Source of the DNA: Edaphobacter modestus
GTDB lineage: Bacteria > Acidobacteriota > Terriglobia > Terriglobales > Acidobacteriaceae
DNA: 64,000 bases
Assembly: GCF_004217555.1 (NCBI RefSeq)
Contig: NZ_SHKW01000001.1
Coordinates: 1-64,000, forward strand
Reading direction: 5' to 3'
Below are positions 37,214 to 46,307 of this stretch, one piece after another. The notes beneath the pieces are model-generated. The model made no database searches, was not told the origin of the DNA, and saw only the letters and a list, made by a program, of their open reading frames with translations. How positions within the stretch are numbered: position 1 is the stretch's first letter; each line of letters opens with the position of its first letter. Made by a program: the position numbers and the translations under genes.

Positions 37214-37300
37214 CTTGTAGTTGCTGAGAGAGACATTACCTACCGTCTCGAAACCGACGAACTCAATTATGTTCTCGGATCTCAGAAAGGTGTGAACCAC

Positions 37301-37708
37301 ATGCTCACTAGCATCCTGGGCGCACGACTAAGTTGGCACTTTGCCAACGGCTGGGTCTTCGAACCTGCCATCGTCGGGCCCGACATCGTCGACTACACCC
37401 TGAAAGCGGGCCCACACGCTGGACGCCATGCCATCCAGCACTTCTACTACCAGCGGGTAGCTCCCGGCGTCGAGACCACGGTCTGGTACGAGGAAAGTGG
37501 CGCGCTCGTGCATATTACCTGGTATTTAGAGACACAAACGGTGCACCGCTTCGCTGCTCTTCCTGCCTGGCTGGCCGAAGATATGACCGTTTATCGGGGT
37601 GACAACCAAGACCCCGCGTTCATCGAGAAAATCAGAAAGCTTACTTCAACGAAGCAGGATTGGCCCCGGCACATCCTCAACGATGAGGGCTATTTCAAGG
37701 TGATCTGA
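37301..37708 (+). CDS. Phenolic acid decarboxylase-like protein
   Basis: 135 residues from ATG 37301; a GTG at 37292 lies too close to the AAAGG ribosome site. The pattern FANGWVFEPAIVGPDIVDY, then HAGRHAIQHFYYQRV, VETTVWYEESGALVH, and MTVYRGDNQDPAFIEKIRKL aligns along its whole length with the small beta-barrel phenolic acid decarboxylase/MoaF-like family (YxNGWEYEW..., VDYRIHGGMVAGRW, ISWTEPTGT). Family members decarboxylate ferulate or coumarate, or modify other small molecules. It is the first gene after the sigma-54 promoter. The substrate here is not proven. Confidence 0.65.
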   Translation: MLTSILGARLSWHFANGWVFEPAIVGPDIVDYTLKAGPHAGRHAIQHFYYQRVAPGVETTVWYEESGALVHITWYLETQTVHRFAALPAWLAEDMTVYRGDNQDPAFIEKIRKLTSTKQDWPRHILNDEGYFKVI

Positions 37709-37848
37709 TCGTCCCATGCCGGGAGGCTTGGCAACTCGATCTCTAACTGTTGTGACTACTTCTTCCATCGGCAGAGTAATAGACCGTAATTGTTGCTGAA
37801 CATGCAATCAAAACTGAATATGCCACAGAAAGTGGCAGGGAGCCTTCA

Positions 37849-39210
37849 ATGAACTTCGAATCACGTAATCCGGCGACGGGAGAACTGCTTGGCACTTATC
37901 CGGAGCACAACAAGGCAGAAATCGAGGTACGCTTGCAGCGCGCTTGGGAGGGCTGGCGGCGCTGGTCCCGCACCCCACTGCAGGAGCGAATCGCCTTCCT
38001 CAACCGGCTCGCCAAGCTGCTGGAAGAGCGGGCGAAGACCTATGGCCGCCTAATCACCGCCGAGATGGGCAAGCCGCTGGCGGACTCCATCTTCGAGATC
38101 AAGAAATCCGCCTGGGCCGCGCGCCACCTCGCCGAAACGGGGGAGGCATATCTCAAGCCACAGCCCATCCCCGGCATACCGGCGCAGATCATCTATGAAT
38201 CGTTAGGACCGATCTTCTCCCTTCAGCCGTGGAACGTACCCTTCTGGCAGGTGCTGCGCTTCTTCAACACCACAGCCCTTGTCGGCAATACCGCGCTCAT
38301 CAAGCATGCCGAATCGGTCCAAGGCTGCGCCGAGGCACTGGAGACCCTGGCGCGCGACGCCGGTGGCCCCGAAGGACTTTATGTCAACCTTGCAATCCCG
38401 GTTGAGGCGTGTGCGGCCGTCATCGCCGATCCGCGGGTGCGGGCCGCCATCGTCACCGGCAGCGTCCGCGCCGGCCGCGCAGTTGCGGAGGAAGCGGCCC
38501 GAGCCGGCAAGAGAGTGGTGCTGGAAATTGGCGGTTCCGATCCATTCATCGTTCTGGAGGACGCAGATCTTGCGAAGGCCGTGCAGCTCGGCATAGCGTC
38601 GCGCTACTTCAACAACAGTGAGGGTTGCATTTGCGCCAAGCGCTTCCTGGTGGCGGAGTCTCTGTTCGACGACTTCACTAAGGCGTTTGTCGAACAATCC
38701 AAGGCGCTCCCAATGGGCGATCCCATGAAGGAAGGCATCAAGATCGGTCCACTGGCCCTCTCCGGAGCCCGCAAGAACCTCCATCGCCAGGTGCTCGACG
38801 CGGTAAAGGCTGGAGCACGCATTCTCACTGGCGGTGAGATCCCCGCCGGCCCCGGCAATTTCTACCCGCCGACTGTGCTTGTGGGGCTGCCGCCCGAGGC
38901 GGCGATAGCCAAGGAAGAATTCTTTGGTCCCGTGGCTATGATCTTCCCCTTCAAGACCGAGGACGAAGCGATTCGCATCGCCAACATCACTGACTTCGGT
39001 CTCAGCGCTGCGGTCTGGAGCCGCGACCTCGTCAGGGCCCGTCGCGTTGCCGGCGAGATCGAGTCTGGAATGGTATTTATCAATGACTTCACCCGCACCG
39101 ATCCCCGCGCACCGTTCGGAGGCTTCAAAGCTTCAGGGTATGGGCGCGAACTTGGCGGGCCCGGCGCACGGGAACTTACCAACCCAAAAGTGATTTGGCA
39201 GGCTGCCTGA
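37849..39210 (+). CDS. NAD(P)-dependent aldehyde dehydrogenase (succinate-semialdehyde type)
   Basis: 453 residues. ALDH features: SLQPWNVPFWQ (conserved Asn), KHAESVQGCAEAL, ITGSV-like IVTGSVRAGRAVAEEA, LEIGGSDPFIVLEDAD (general-base Glu), NNSEGCICAKRFLV (catalytic Cys) and KEEFFGPVAMIFPF. The length is about 25 residues shorter than typical ALDHs, which fits the short N-terminus of the YneI/GabD group. It should oxidise an aldehyde to the acid. It lies 140 bases after the decarboxylase-like gene and 85 before the cupin. The high GC of this gene and the cupin stands out from neighbours. Confidence 0.9.
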   Translation: MNFESRNPATGELLGTYPEHNKAEIEVRLQRAWEGWRRWSRTPLQERIAFLNRLAKLLEERAKTYGRLITAEMGKPLADSIFEIKKSAWAARHLAETGEAYLKPQPIPGIPAQIIYESLGPIFSLQPWNVPFWQVLRFFNTTALVGNTALIKHAESVQGCAEALETLARDAGGPEGLYVNLAIPVEACAAVIADPRVRAAIVTGSVRAGRAVAEEAARAGKRVVLEIGGSDPFIVLEDADLAKAVQLGIASRYFNNSEGCICAKRFLVAESLFDDFTKAFVEQSKALPMGDPMKEGIKIGPLALSGARKNLHRQVLDAVKAGARILTGGEIPAGPGNFYPPTVLVGLPPEAAIAKEEFFGPVAMIFPFKTEDEAIRIANITDFGLSAAVWSRDLVRARRVAGEIESGMVFINDFTRTDPRAPFGGFKASGYGRELGGPGARELTNPKVIWQAA

Positions 39211-39295
39211 ACAATGGAGCGGCGTTCGGTAATCAGAAGTGTTCACAGAACCAGCGACAGCGACCGGTACACCCTTAAGATCAGGAGATAAGTCA

Positions 39296-39925
39296 ATGGC
39301 TAACATGCAGATCCCACAGCTTGACCCGATCCGGCCAGCCCGGCCCTTCCAGCTCCCTTCGTCCCGGTTCGACGGTTCCACCGGGCCCCGCATTATCGGT
39401 CTCCGCGACGGGAAGTTCGTGGACCTCCAGTCAGTCGGCGTGCGCTTCATTATCTGGGGCGCGGAAACTGGCGAAACCTTTTCCCTGGTCGAGCACCCGA
39501 TCCCGCCGCGCACCCTGGTGTCCCCGCTGCACCTGCACCAGCGAGAGGACGAGTACAGCTACGTGCTCGAGGGGCACATGGGCGCGCAGCTCGGCGACGA
39601 CGTGGTGTACGCCGAGGCGGGCGACCTCGTCTTCAAGCCGCGGAACCAGTGGCACACGTTCTGGAACGCCGGCGACACCCCCTGCCGGCTCCTGGAGATC
39701 ATCTCGCCCGCGGGCTTCGAGCACTTCTTCAACGAGCTGGGCGAGCAGATGGCCGCGGCGAAGGCGGTGAGCATGGCGGCGTTGCCCGACCTCGCCGGAC
39801 TCGGCGCCCGCTACGGCCACTACTTCCAGCCGGAGAGCATCGCGCCGCTCTGTCGGCAGCACGGCGTGGTCTACCCGGCGCAGATCGTTACTACAGAATC
39901 TCAACTGCGGAGGAAAATTCGATGA
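39296..39925 (+). CDS. Cupin-domain protein
   Basis: 209 residues from ATG 39296 with AGGAGA just upstream. One cupin barrel: SPLHLHQREDEYSYVLEGH (His-x-His ... Glu), GDLVFKPRNQWHTFWNAGD (second motif with His). The metal ligands are therefore complete. The C-terminal helix (HFFNELGEQMAAAKAVSM) resembles quercetin-dioxygenase-like cupins. The gene is strongly GC-rich at third positions compared with the alcohol dehydrogenase after it, hinting at separate origin. Its stop overlaps the next start (ATGA). Confidence 0.85.
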   Translation: MANMQIPQLDPIRPARPFQLPSSRFDGSTGPRIIGLRDGKFVDLQSVGVRFIIWGAETGETFSLVEHPIPPRTLVSPLHLHQREDEYSYVLEGHMGAQLGDDVVYAEAGDLVFKPRNQWHTFWNAGDTPCRLLEIISPAGFEHFFNELGEQMAAAKAVSMAALPDLAGLGARYGHYFQPESIAPLCRQHGVVYPAQIVTTESQLRRKIR

Positions 39926-41046
39926 GCAAAAACACAACACAGATTAAAGCCGCCGTCGTACGCGAGAAAGGCGGGCCTTTTTACATCGAAACCCTAACTT
40001 TGGAAGCTCCGCGCCGAGACGAAGTGTTGGTCAGGGTCGTGGCCACCGGCTTGTGCCATACAGATATGGTTGCACGTGACAAGGGCTACCCGGTGCCACA
40101 GCCAATCGTCCTCGGACACGAAGGCGCAGGAATCGTCGAGAGCGTAGGTGCGGATGTTGTCAAAGTCGCGCCTGGCGATTCTGTGGTGCTCACATTCCTG
40201 ACATGCGGACGTTGTAGGCCTTGTCGCTTGGGAAGGATGGCACATTGCGAGAAGACGTTCCCGCTCAGCTTCGGTGGAGCGCGGTTGGACGGCAGCACTG
40301 CTACACTCGACGGCCATGGCGAGAAAGTTCACGATCACTTCTTCGGGCAATCGTCGTTTGCGACATACGCACTCGCCAATGAACGCAACGTGGTCAAGGT
40401 CAGCGGTGACGTACCGCTCGAACGCCTCGGTCCGCTCGGCTGCGGTATTCAGACCGGAGCCGGGGCCGTAATGAATGCGCTGAATGTGAGACCGGGTACC
40501 AGTTTCGCTTCCTTCGGTGCGGGCGCAGTTGGATGCTCAGCGATTATGGCAGCACGGGCTGTTGGGGCAACAACCATCGTCGCCATAGACATCGTGCCCT
40601 CGCGTCTGGAAATGGCAAAGGATCTGGGCGCGACACATGCGATTAACAGTAAACAGACGAATCCAGTTGAGGCGATCCGAGATATTACTGGTGGCGGAGT
40701 CGATTATTCGCTAGAGGCCTCCGGGGACCCCAGAGCGTTGCATCAGGCGATAGAAGCACTCGGATCTCTAGGCACGTGCGGCATCGTCGGAGCAGAGCCA
40801 TTAGGTACAGAGGTGAGCTTTGACGTAAACACCCTGATGATACAAGGCAAGGGGATACGCGGCATTCTTGAGGGTGAGAGCGTTCCTGACATTTTTATCC
40901 CTCAGCTCATCGAACTCAACGCGCAGGGGCGCTTCCCGTTCGAGAAACTGACGAAGTTTTACAGCCTCGATCAAATCAATCAAGCGGCGCAAGACAGTGA
41001 AAAAGGGGGCACAATCAAACCCATCATTCGTCTATCACCGGTGTGA
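39922..41046 (+). CDS. Zinc-dependent aryl-alcohol-type dehydrogenase
   Basis: 374 residues from ATG 39922, overlapping the cupin stop. Class III/benzyl-alcohol dehydrogenase layout: catalytic-zinc ligands in GLCHTDMVARD and GHEGAGIVE, structural-zinc Cys in LTCGRCRPCRLGRMAHC, GCGIQTGAGAVMN for the third catalytic ligand, and a Rossmann motif FGAGAVGCSAIM followed by AIDIVPSRLEMA (Asp, so NAD). This resembles aryl-alcohol dehydrogenases such as XylB in domain order. Likely role: interconversion of an aromatic alcohol and its aldehyde, feeding the aldehyde dehydrogenase (inference). Confidence 0.9.
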   Translation: MSKNTTQIKAAVVREKGGPFYIETLTLEAPRRDEVLVRVVATGLCHTDMVARDKGYPVPQPIVLGHEGAGIVESVGADVVKVAPGDSVVLTFLTCGRCRPCRLGRMAHCEKTFPLSFGGARLDGSTATLDGHGEKVHDHFFGQSSFATYALANERNVVKVSGDVPLERLGPLGCGIQTGAGAVMNALNVRPGTSFASFGAGAVGCSAIMAARAVGATTIVAIDIVPSRLEMAKDLGATHAINSKQTNPVEAIRDITGGGVDYSLEASGDPRALHQAIEALGSLGTCGIVGAEPLGTEVSFDVNTLMIQGKGIRGILEGESVPDIFIPQLIELNAQGRFPFEKLTKFYSLDQINQAAQDSEKGGTIKPIIRLSPV

Positions 41047-41063
41047 GCAGGGAAGGAAACTCC

Positions 41064-41252
41064 ATGCCAGAGGCCACAAATCTCGCTTTCTTCCACGCTC
41101 GGCGTGGCCAGAGGGCGGCGCTCGGAGCGGCTCTAGCCGCTCGAGTCGAGCCCACCCGGCTAGAAGCCGGGTGCCTCAACTATGATCTGCACCGGTCCGT
41201 CGATGATGCCGATGCGGCGGTCATTGCTACTCGAAGAATATCGTGTCCGTAA
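41064..41252 (+). pseudogene. Truncated antibiotic-biosynthesis-monooxygenase-like protein
   Basis: From ATG 41064: MPEATNLAFFHARRGQRAAL, then RVEPTRLEAGCLNYDLHRS, matching the first half of ABM/quinol-monooxygenase proteins (EAGCLNYDLHRS). After DDADA the frame leaves the family pattern and stops; a related continuation with LLEEYRVRNDPHG is visible in another frame. It is a frameshifted or truncated copy lying 17 bases after the dehydrogenase. Confidence 0.5.
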
Positions 41253-41335
41253 CGATCCGCATGGCGCTAGGAGCCCGAAACCTCAAACTCACCTTTCACC
41301 GAGACGAGTGCCACAAATGAAGCATGGAGATGATT

Positions 41336-41834
41336 ATGTCTAAATCGAAACTGATCACCCCAGGTGCCGCGATATTCTATGGCGGACTCATCGCTGGAAT
41401 ACTCGATGCGGCTGACGGCTTCGTGGCCTATTACTTCGCTGCGGGCTTCAACCCGATCCAAGTTCTGCAATTCATTGCCAGCGGCTTTTATGGAGCGGCC
41501 GGCCGCTTTTCAAAAGGGAATTCCCTGCGCCTTGGTTGGTCTCCTCACCCATTTTTTCATCGCCTTCGCGGCTGCTGCCCTCTACGTGGGAGCAACCCGG
41601 TTTCTGCCCATGCTAAGCAGGGAGGCGGTAATGTGGGGCACGATCTACGGCGTTGCGGTATTCATTGTTATGAACTTTGTCGTACTACCGCACACAACCG
41701 TCGTGAAATCACCCTTGTCTTTGCCGCTCTTGCTGAACGGGGTTCTCGGGCACGCTTTGTTCGTTGGCTTACCGATCGCCTTGGCAGCCCGATGCATTAC
41801 AAACCAGCCCAGCTTGAGTACTCAGGCGGCTTAA
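41336..41834 (+). pseudogene. Small membrane protein split by a frameshift
   Basis: Starts at ATG 41336 with GGAGAT upstream. The first frame gives a transmembrane segment (AAIFYGGLIAGILDAADGFV) and QVLQFIASGFYGAA. The second frame resumes FQKGIPCALVGLLTHFFIAF, then three further hydrophobic segments to LPIALAARCITNQ. One extra base in the repeated GGCCGGCC near 41500 separates them. The joined product would be a four-helix inner-membrane protein of about 165 residues, of unknown role. Confidence 0.6.
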
Positions 41835-42051
41835 CTATAAAGCTGTAGGAGCAACTCCGCACCAGAACATTCCTAAAGACACGGCGCGCCAATTTGCAGG
41901 AGAAGACGCGGTTTACTACGCCACAAGACTCTCTGGTGCTTCCAACCACAAGGCGAAGAGGTTGCTCAACTTCAAGCCACGGCGCCTAGATTGGCTCAAC
42001 GACTAACACAATCGCTCCCAGCGGCGAATGCAAAAAGAAAGGAACGCACTA

Positions 42052-42531
42052 ATGGAAGCACGCCTTAATGCTCAGCAAGCATCTCCAGCGGCTTACGCGG
42101 CCATGATCGGTTTGGAGATGTTTGTTCGAAAGGCATCCAAACTCGAACCATCGCTTGTCGAACTCGTGAAGGTACGAGCCTCACAGATCAATGGATGTGC
42201 CTACTGTATTGATATGCACTCCAAAGATGCCCGTAGCGAGGGCGAGACGGAACAGCGTCTGTACGCGCTTACTTCATGGCGCGAGACACCATTCTTCACC
42301 GCACGAGAGCGCGCGGCTCTAGCATGGACCGAGGCTCTGACCCTAATTACGGAGGGCCATGTAACGGATGACATATATGAGTTAGCGAAACAGAGTTTCT
42401 CGGATGAGGAACTCGTGAATCTCACACTAGCTGTCATCACTATCAACGGTTGGAACCGTCTCGCGATCTCATTTCGATCGGTACCAGGAGCCTACCAACC
42501 AGGAATGCTTAATACAGAGACATCAAAGTGA
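42052..42531 (+). CDS. AhpD/carboxymuconolactone-decarboxylase-family protein
   Basis: 159 residues from ATG 42052, chosen because AAAGGAA lies 8 bases upstream. The AhpD-like core has the redox motif NGCAYCIDMHSKDAR (Cys-x-x-Cys ... His), then LTSWRETPFFTARERAALAW and LTLAVITINGWNRLAISF. Such proteins are peroxidase-linked disulfide reductases or general stress proteins. It belongs to the run of genes leading to DoxX and the efflux pair. Its stop overlaps a short secreted-peptide remnant (GTGA). Confidence 0.88.
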   Translation: MEARLNAQQASPAAYAAMIGLEMFVRKASKLEPSLVELVKVRASQINGCAYCIDMHSKDARSEGETEQRLYALTSWRETPFFTARERAALAWTEALTLITEGHVTDDIYELAKQSFSDEELVNLTLAVITINGWNRLAISFRSVPGAYQPGMLNTETSK

Positions 42532-42614
42532 TCAAACGCATACTCATGTTGTCAATTCTTCTAGCCGGAACACTTGTGGCTCAAGAAGCAAAAGTAATTA
42601 CTTCCGGACCATAG
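42528..42614 (+). pseudogene. Signal-peptide remnant of a secreted protein
   Basis: GTG start overlapping the AhpD stop; 28 residues: IKRILMLSILLAGTLVAQEA then KVITSGP and stop. It is a complete signal peptide with almost no mature part, so a secreted gene was deleted here. Confidence 0.45.
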
Positions 42615-42635
42615 AAAATCGGAGCCTAGCAGTCG

Positions 42636-43070
42636 ATGATCGAGAAAATGCTTCACACAGATCCAGACTACGCCTTGACCTTTTTGAGGATTATTGCTGG
42701 ACTCATCATTTTTCCATACGGAATGCAGAAACTCTTCGGATGGTTTGGGGGGCCAGGAATCGACGGCACTCTGAAAGACCTAGATTCTCGCAGAATTCCG
42801 AGAAGCATTGCATGGCTGATCATCCTCGGACAGTCTTTTGGAAGCATTGCGCTAGTAGCAGGCTTTTTGGGCAGAATCGCGGCTGGTGGTCTGTTCATAA
42901 TCTTTACGGGTGCGCTTATAGTGCATTTGCCCGATGGATGGGCAATGAATTGGTTTGGCGAAAAGAACGGGGAAGGGATTGAGTATCACGTAATGCTCCT
43001 CTCGCTGCTCTTGATAGCCATCGTTAGAGGATGCGGCGCCATGTCAATCGATCTTTGGCTAACATCTTAG
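42636..43070 (+). CDS. DoxX-family membrane protein
   Basis: 144 residues, four hydrophobic segments. Family motifs are RIIAGLIIFPYGMQKLFGWFGG near the N-terminus, IILGQSFGSIALVAGFLGRI in the second helix and LIVHLPDGWAMNW before the third. DoxX proteins are inner-membrane partners in quinone or thiol redox reactions. It is followed 82 bases later by the efflux adaptor gene. Confidence 0.88.
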   Translation: MIEKMLHTDPDYALTFLRIIAGLIIFPYGMQKLFGWFGGPGIDGTLKDLDSRRIPRSIAWLIILGQSFGSIALVAGFLGRIAAGGLFIIFTGALIVHLPDGWAMNWFGEKNGEGIEYHVMLLSLLLIAIVRGCGAMSIDLWLTS

Positions 43071-43152
43071 GGCGTAATGGGCAATCGGCTTCGACAAAGA
43101 GAAGGACGCGCGGGCTGACCTGGCCCGGAGCAATGGCATTCGGAGGACACTT

Positions 43153-44445
43153 ATGGCCACTAATCCAATCGCTACGACAATGGAGCAACCCGCCCTCACC
43201 GCGGTTGCCAGCCCTCCCGATAGACAGTCCGTGTGGAAGCAGTGGAAGCACTGGAAGCTTCTCCTTGTTCTTTCCCTTGTTTGCGTGGGATGTGTGGTCG
43301 CCACGTTTTTGTTTTTCTCGGGTCGCGTTTCAACCGACGATGCGCAAGTGGACAGCCACATCAGTTCAGTCTCACCGCGTATTTCGGGCCACATCGACCA
43401 AATCCTGGTGGATGACAATCAACAGGTCGCGGCGGGCGAATTACTGGCGCGGATTGATCCCCGCGATTACCAGGCAGAGGTCGACCAGGCCACGGCCGCC
43501 CTTGAGGTGGCCATCGCTCAGGAGCGATCGGCCAACGTGACAGTGCGACTGACCGGTGACACAGTCCGGACCGGGATCGAGAGCGCTGTAGCCGCTGAGG
43601 CTGCCTCGGAGTCCGAGCTGGTGCGGTCGCAGAAGTCATTCGAGCAAACAGCAACTGCAACGCTTAATGCCGCCCAGGCTGCCATGGAGGGAAAGCGTGC
43701 CGTAAATGTCCGGGCCCAAGCGGACTTAGGGCGGTATCAGCCGTTGCTTGTTTCGGGAGTCGTCTCAAAGATGCAGTTTGACGCAGTCCAGGCCTCGGCG
43801 CAAGTTGCCGCCAGCGAATTCGCGCTCGCTCAAGAAAAGCTCGCGGAAGCTCAAAAAGCGGTCGATATTGTTCGGGCGCAGACCGACGCCGCCGTGGCCC
43901 AGGTGAGCAAGTCAAAAGCCATCGTTCGTCAGAGCGAAGCGCTGCGGCAACAAATCGAAGAGCGCGATGCGCAGCATAGATCGTCCGTGGCCGCGGTGGA
44001 ACACGCTAAGGCACAACTCGATCTCGCAAAGCTTCGATTGAGCTATACGGAGATCCGCGCCCCCATCTCTGGCGTCGTGACCCAAAGAAACGTACAGCTA
44101 GGGGACCAAGTTGCGCCGGGTCAGCTGCTGCTCACGATTGTGCCGCTTGATCAGATTTATGTAACGGCCAACTTCAAAGAGACCCAATTGGCCGATATGC
44201 ACTCTGGACAGCGCGCTGTGATAAGGGCCGACATGTACGGCGACCTGCAGTTTGAAGGAACCGTCAATTCAATTTCCGGCGCCGCAGGTTCGCGACAGGC
44301 CCTGCTTCCGCCTCAAAATGCGACGGGGAACTTTGTGAAAGTGGTGCAACGCATTCCGGTCAAGATCCTCGTGACGCGAAGCTCTCGCACGGATGCTTTG
44401 TTACGCCCTGGTACCAACGTCAAGGCCACCGTTTATGTCCACTGA
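43153..44445 (+). CDS. EmrA/HlyD-type efflux membrane-fusion protein
   Basis: 430 residues. Single N-terminal membrane anchor (KLLLVLSLVCVGCVVATFLFF), then the biotinyl-lipoyl half (DAQVDSHISSVSPRISGHID), a long coiled-coil hairpin rich in Ala/Gln (about 100-290), the second lipoyl half (YTEIRAPISGVVTQRNVQLG) and beta-barrel end (TANFKETQLADMHSGQ). This is the EmrA-like adaptor of MFS tripartite pumps. It overlaps the transporter gene by 11 bases. It is likely to export toxic aromatics or drugs. Confidence 0.92.
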   Translation: MATNPIATTMEQPALTAVASPPDRQSVWKQWKHWKLLLVLSLVCVGCVVATFLFFSGRVSTDDAQVDSHISSVSPRISGHIDQILVDDNQQVAAGELLARIDPRDYQAEVDQATAALEVAIAQERSANVTVRLTGDTVRTGIESAVAAEAASESELVRSQKSFEQTATATLNAAQAAMEGKRAVNVRAQADLGRYQPLLVSGVVSKMQFDAVQASAQVAASEFALAQEKLAEAQKAVDIVRAQTDAAVAQVSKSKAIVRQSEALRQQIEERDAQHRSSVAAVEHAKAQLDLAKLRLSYTEIRAPISGVVTQRNVQLGDQVAPGQLLLTIVPLDQIYVTANFKETQLADMHSGQRAVIRADMYGDLQFEGTVNSISGAAGSRQALLPPQNATGNFVKVVQRIPVKILVTRSSRTDALLRPGTNVKATVYVH

Positions 44446-46141
44446 TGCCCTGTCACAAACACTGAACCCCGCTGTTGTCGCGGAAGGCGAACTGTTCGAT
44501 CGTGGTATCCGGCGGACCCTGTCCCGGCTCACCAAATTCCAGCGATGGATGATCGTCGTCGGCCTAGGCTTGGCAGTCGCTGTTGAAACGGGTACGACGA
44601 TAGCCATCAACGTAATCCTGCCGGATATGAAAGGCAACGTTGCCGCCGGCCAGGACGAGATCAGTTGGGTTGTCACAGTGTATGGCGCTGCCTTTCTCTG
44701 TGTCGTGCCTCTCACCGCCTGGTTTGTGCGCCGGTTAGGAACCCGGAACTACCTGGTGTTGTCACTCCTGCTGTATGGCGGAGGTGCTCTCGGCTGCTGC
44801 CTAAGTGAAACCCTTCCGGCCCTTCTAACCGCGCGAGTCGTAATGGGAATTGGAGGAGGGGCGTTCCTTGTCCGGGCGATGAGTGCACTAACTCGCCTAC
44901 ACGCTCCCAAGGAACGCGGTCCGGCTCTCTTAGTTTTCGCACTTATCGTTAACTCGTCGCGCGCCCTCATGCCGGTACTATTTGGTGTCGTTACGGACAA
45001 CACCAGATGGAACCTTGGATTTCTCGCGATCGTTCCCCTGACATTGGTGGCCGCGGCGTTGCTCTATAAGGTCATCCCTCGCCGGCTAGAATTCGAGCCC
45101 GATGCTCCTCCGATCGACCTAGTTTCGACCGGCCTCATCGTTGCCGGCTTAACGGCATTTCAAGTGGCGATGAGCCGTGGGCAACAGGACATGTGGCTGC
45201 AGTCGCGTCTCATCTGTTCGATGATCCTGGTTGCGGCTGTCTGCCTGGCGCTTTTCGTTTGGCGGGACACTCGCCCGGACAACACTAATCCCGTATTAAA
45301 CCTTCGCTTACTTTACCGGGAGTCCGCCCTTTCCTCGGGCATCTTATTGGCCGTGATTTTCGGAGTGTTACTCTCAGCCAGCTTGTTCGTCCTGCCCCAA
45401 TATCTTCGCGGGGTTCAGGATTACAACGCCACCCAGACCGCGCTCTTTTTTGGCGTAGACGCAATCGCAACGTTCGTCGGCCTCGCTTTCGGCTCAAGGT
45501 TCGCGCCGAAGCTCTCACCGCAAGTTGTCGTACTGCTAGGGCTCAGCATCTTTGCGATTGCGAATCATCTCCTGACTCTGCAGCTGACACCGGACACGCC
45601 GGCTTTGAATCTGTATCTGATTGTCGTCCTGCATGGCGCGTCCCTGGGCATGCAGATACCAGCGGTGTCCGGCATCCTGCTCGGCAAGTCAAGCCCTCGC
45701 TATCTTCCCTTCGACATGGCCATCTACTACCATCTTCGTGGGGTAGGCAGCGTGCTGGGGGTCAGTGCGACCGTAGCAATGCTGGATATTCGCGAGAGTG
45801 TCCATTCCAGCCGTCTGCTCGACGTCGCGGGACGTCTCAATCCCGACATTCACAGATTGCAGGTGGAACTTGGGCACGCCCTGCACGCAAGAGGATTACC
45901 GGCGACTACAGCCAATCTTGGTTCCTACGAGATATTCCACGGGTTGGTTACCAAGCAAACCCTGACTCTTGCTTACATCGACATCTTCTGGTGCTTTCAG
46001 ATGCTGGCATTGGCGGGGATTGTGCTGGTTCTGGTGCTCTGGCCAAATGCCAGGCGTGCCGCGTCCACTGTGGTCAGACGGGTGTTCGTTCTGGCTTTCA
46101 ACGGCGTCCGGCGTTCTCCTGCAGCCGCGTCATCTCAATGA
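44435..46141 (+). CDS. EmrB-like MFS efflux transporter (DHA2, 14-helix type)
   Basis: 568 residues from ATG 44435, inside the end of the adaptor gene. About 14 hydrophobic segments. MFS/DHA2 features: ETGTTIAINVILPDMKGNV in helix 1 (consensus LDxTIVNVALP), WVVTVYGAAFLCVVPLTAW, RVVMGIGGGAFLVRAMSAL and the conserved GVVTDNTRWNLGFLAIVP. It works with the adjacent EmrA-like protein as an inner-membrane pump. No outer-membrane TolC gene is adjacent. Confidence 0.9.
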   Translation: MSTDALSQTLNPAVVAEGELFDRGIRRTLSRLTKFQRWMIVVGLGLAVAVETGTTIAINVILPDMKGNVAAGQDEISWVVTVYGAAFLCVVPLTAWFVRRLGTRNYLVLSLLLYGGGALGCCLSETLPALLTARVVMGIGGGAFLVRAMSALTRLHAPKERGPALLVFALIVNSSRALMPVLFGVVTDNTRWNLGFLAIVPLTLVAAALLYKVIPRRLEFEPDAPPIDLVSTGLIVAGLTAFQVAMSRGQQDMWLQSRLICSMILVAAVCLALFVWRDTRPDNTNPVLNLRLLYRESALSSGILLAVIFGVLLSASLFVLPQYLRGVQDYNATQTALFFGVDAIATFVGLAFGSRFAPKLSPQVVVLLGLSIFAIANHLLTLQLTPDTPALNLYLIVVLHGASLGMQIPAVSGILLGKSSPRYLPFDMAIYYHLRGVGSVLGVSATVAMLDIRESVHSSRLLDVAGRLNPDIHRLQVELGHALHARGLPATTANLGSYEIFHGLVTKQTLTLAYIDIFWCFQMLALAGIVLVLVLWPNARRAASTVVRRVFVLAFNGVRRSPAAASSQ

Positions 46142-46163
46142 AGCGCGGTCACCCGAGTGGAGT

Positions 46164-46307
46164 GGGCTCTGGTGCAAATAGCTTCTTAGCGCGCTTTGGC
46201 TCAACGAATTTTAACTCTCGATGTGCAGAAATGGCGGGAAACTCGCAACTCTGACCTCTTTCACTCCTCCGCATGGAGTGGAGTTTTTGCTATTTGCACC
46301 AGAGCCC
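46164..46307. mobile_element. 144-bp MITE with IS6-like ends
   Basis: Perfect 19-bp terminal inverted repeats: GGGCTCTGGTGCAAATAGC at 46164-46182 and its complement at 46289-46307. The core TCTGGTGCAAA is shared with the ends of the IS6 element at 23046. There is no coding capacity. A short hairpin with T-run (CACTCC ... GGAGTG, then TTTTT) inside may terminate transcription from the EmrB gene. The right end cuts a PLD-domain gene. Confidence 0.75.
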
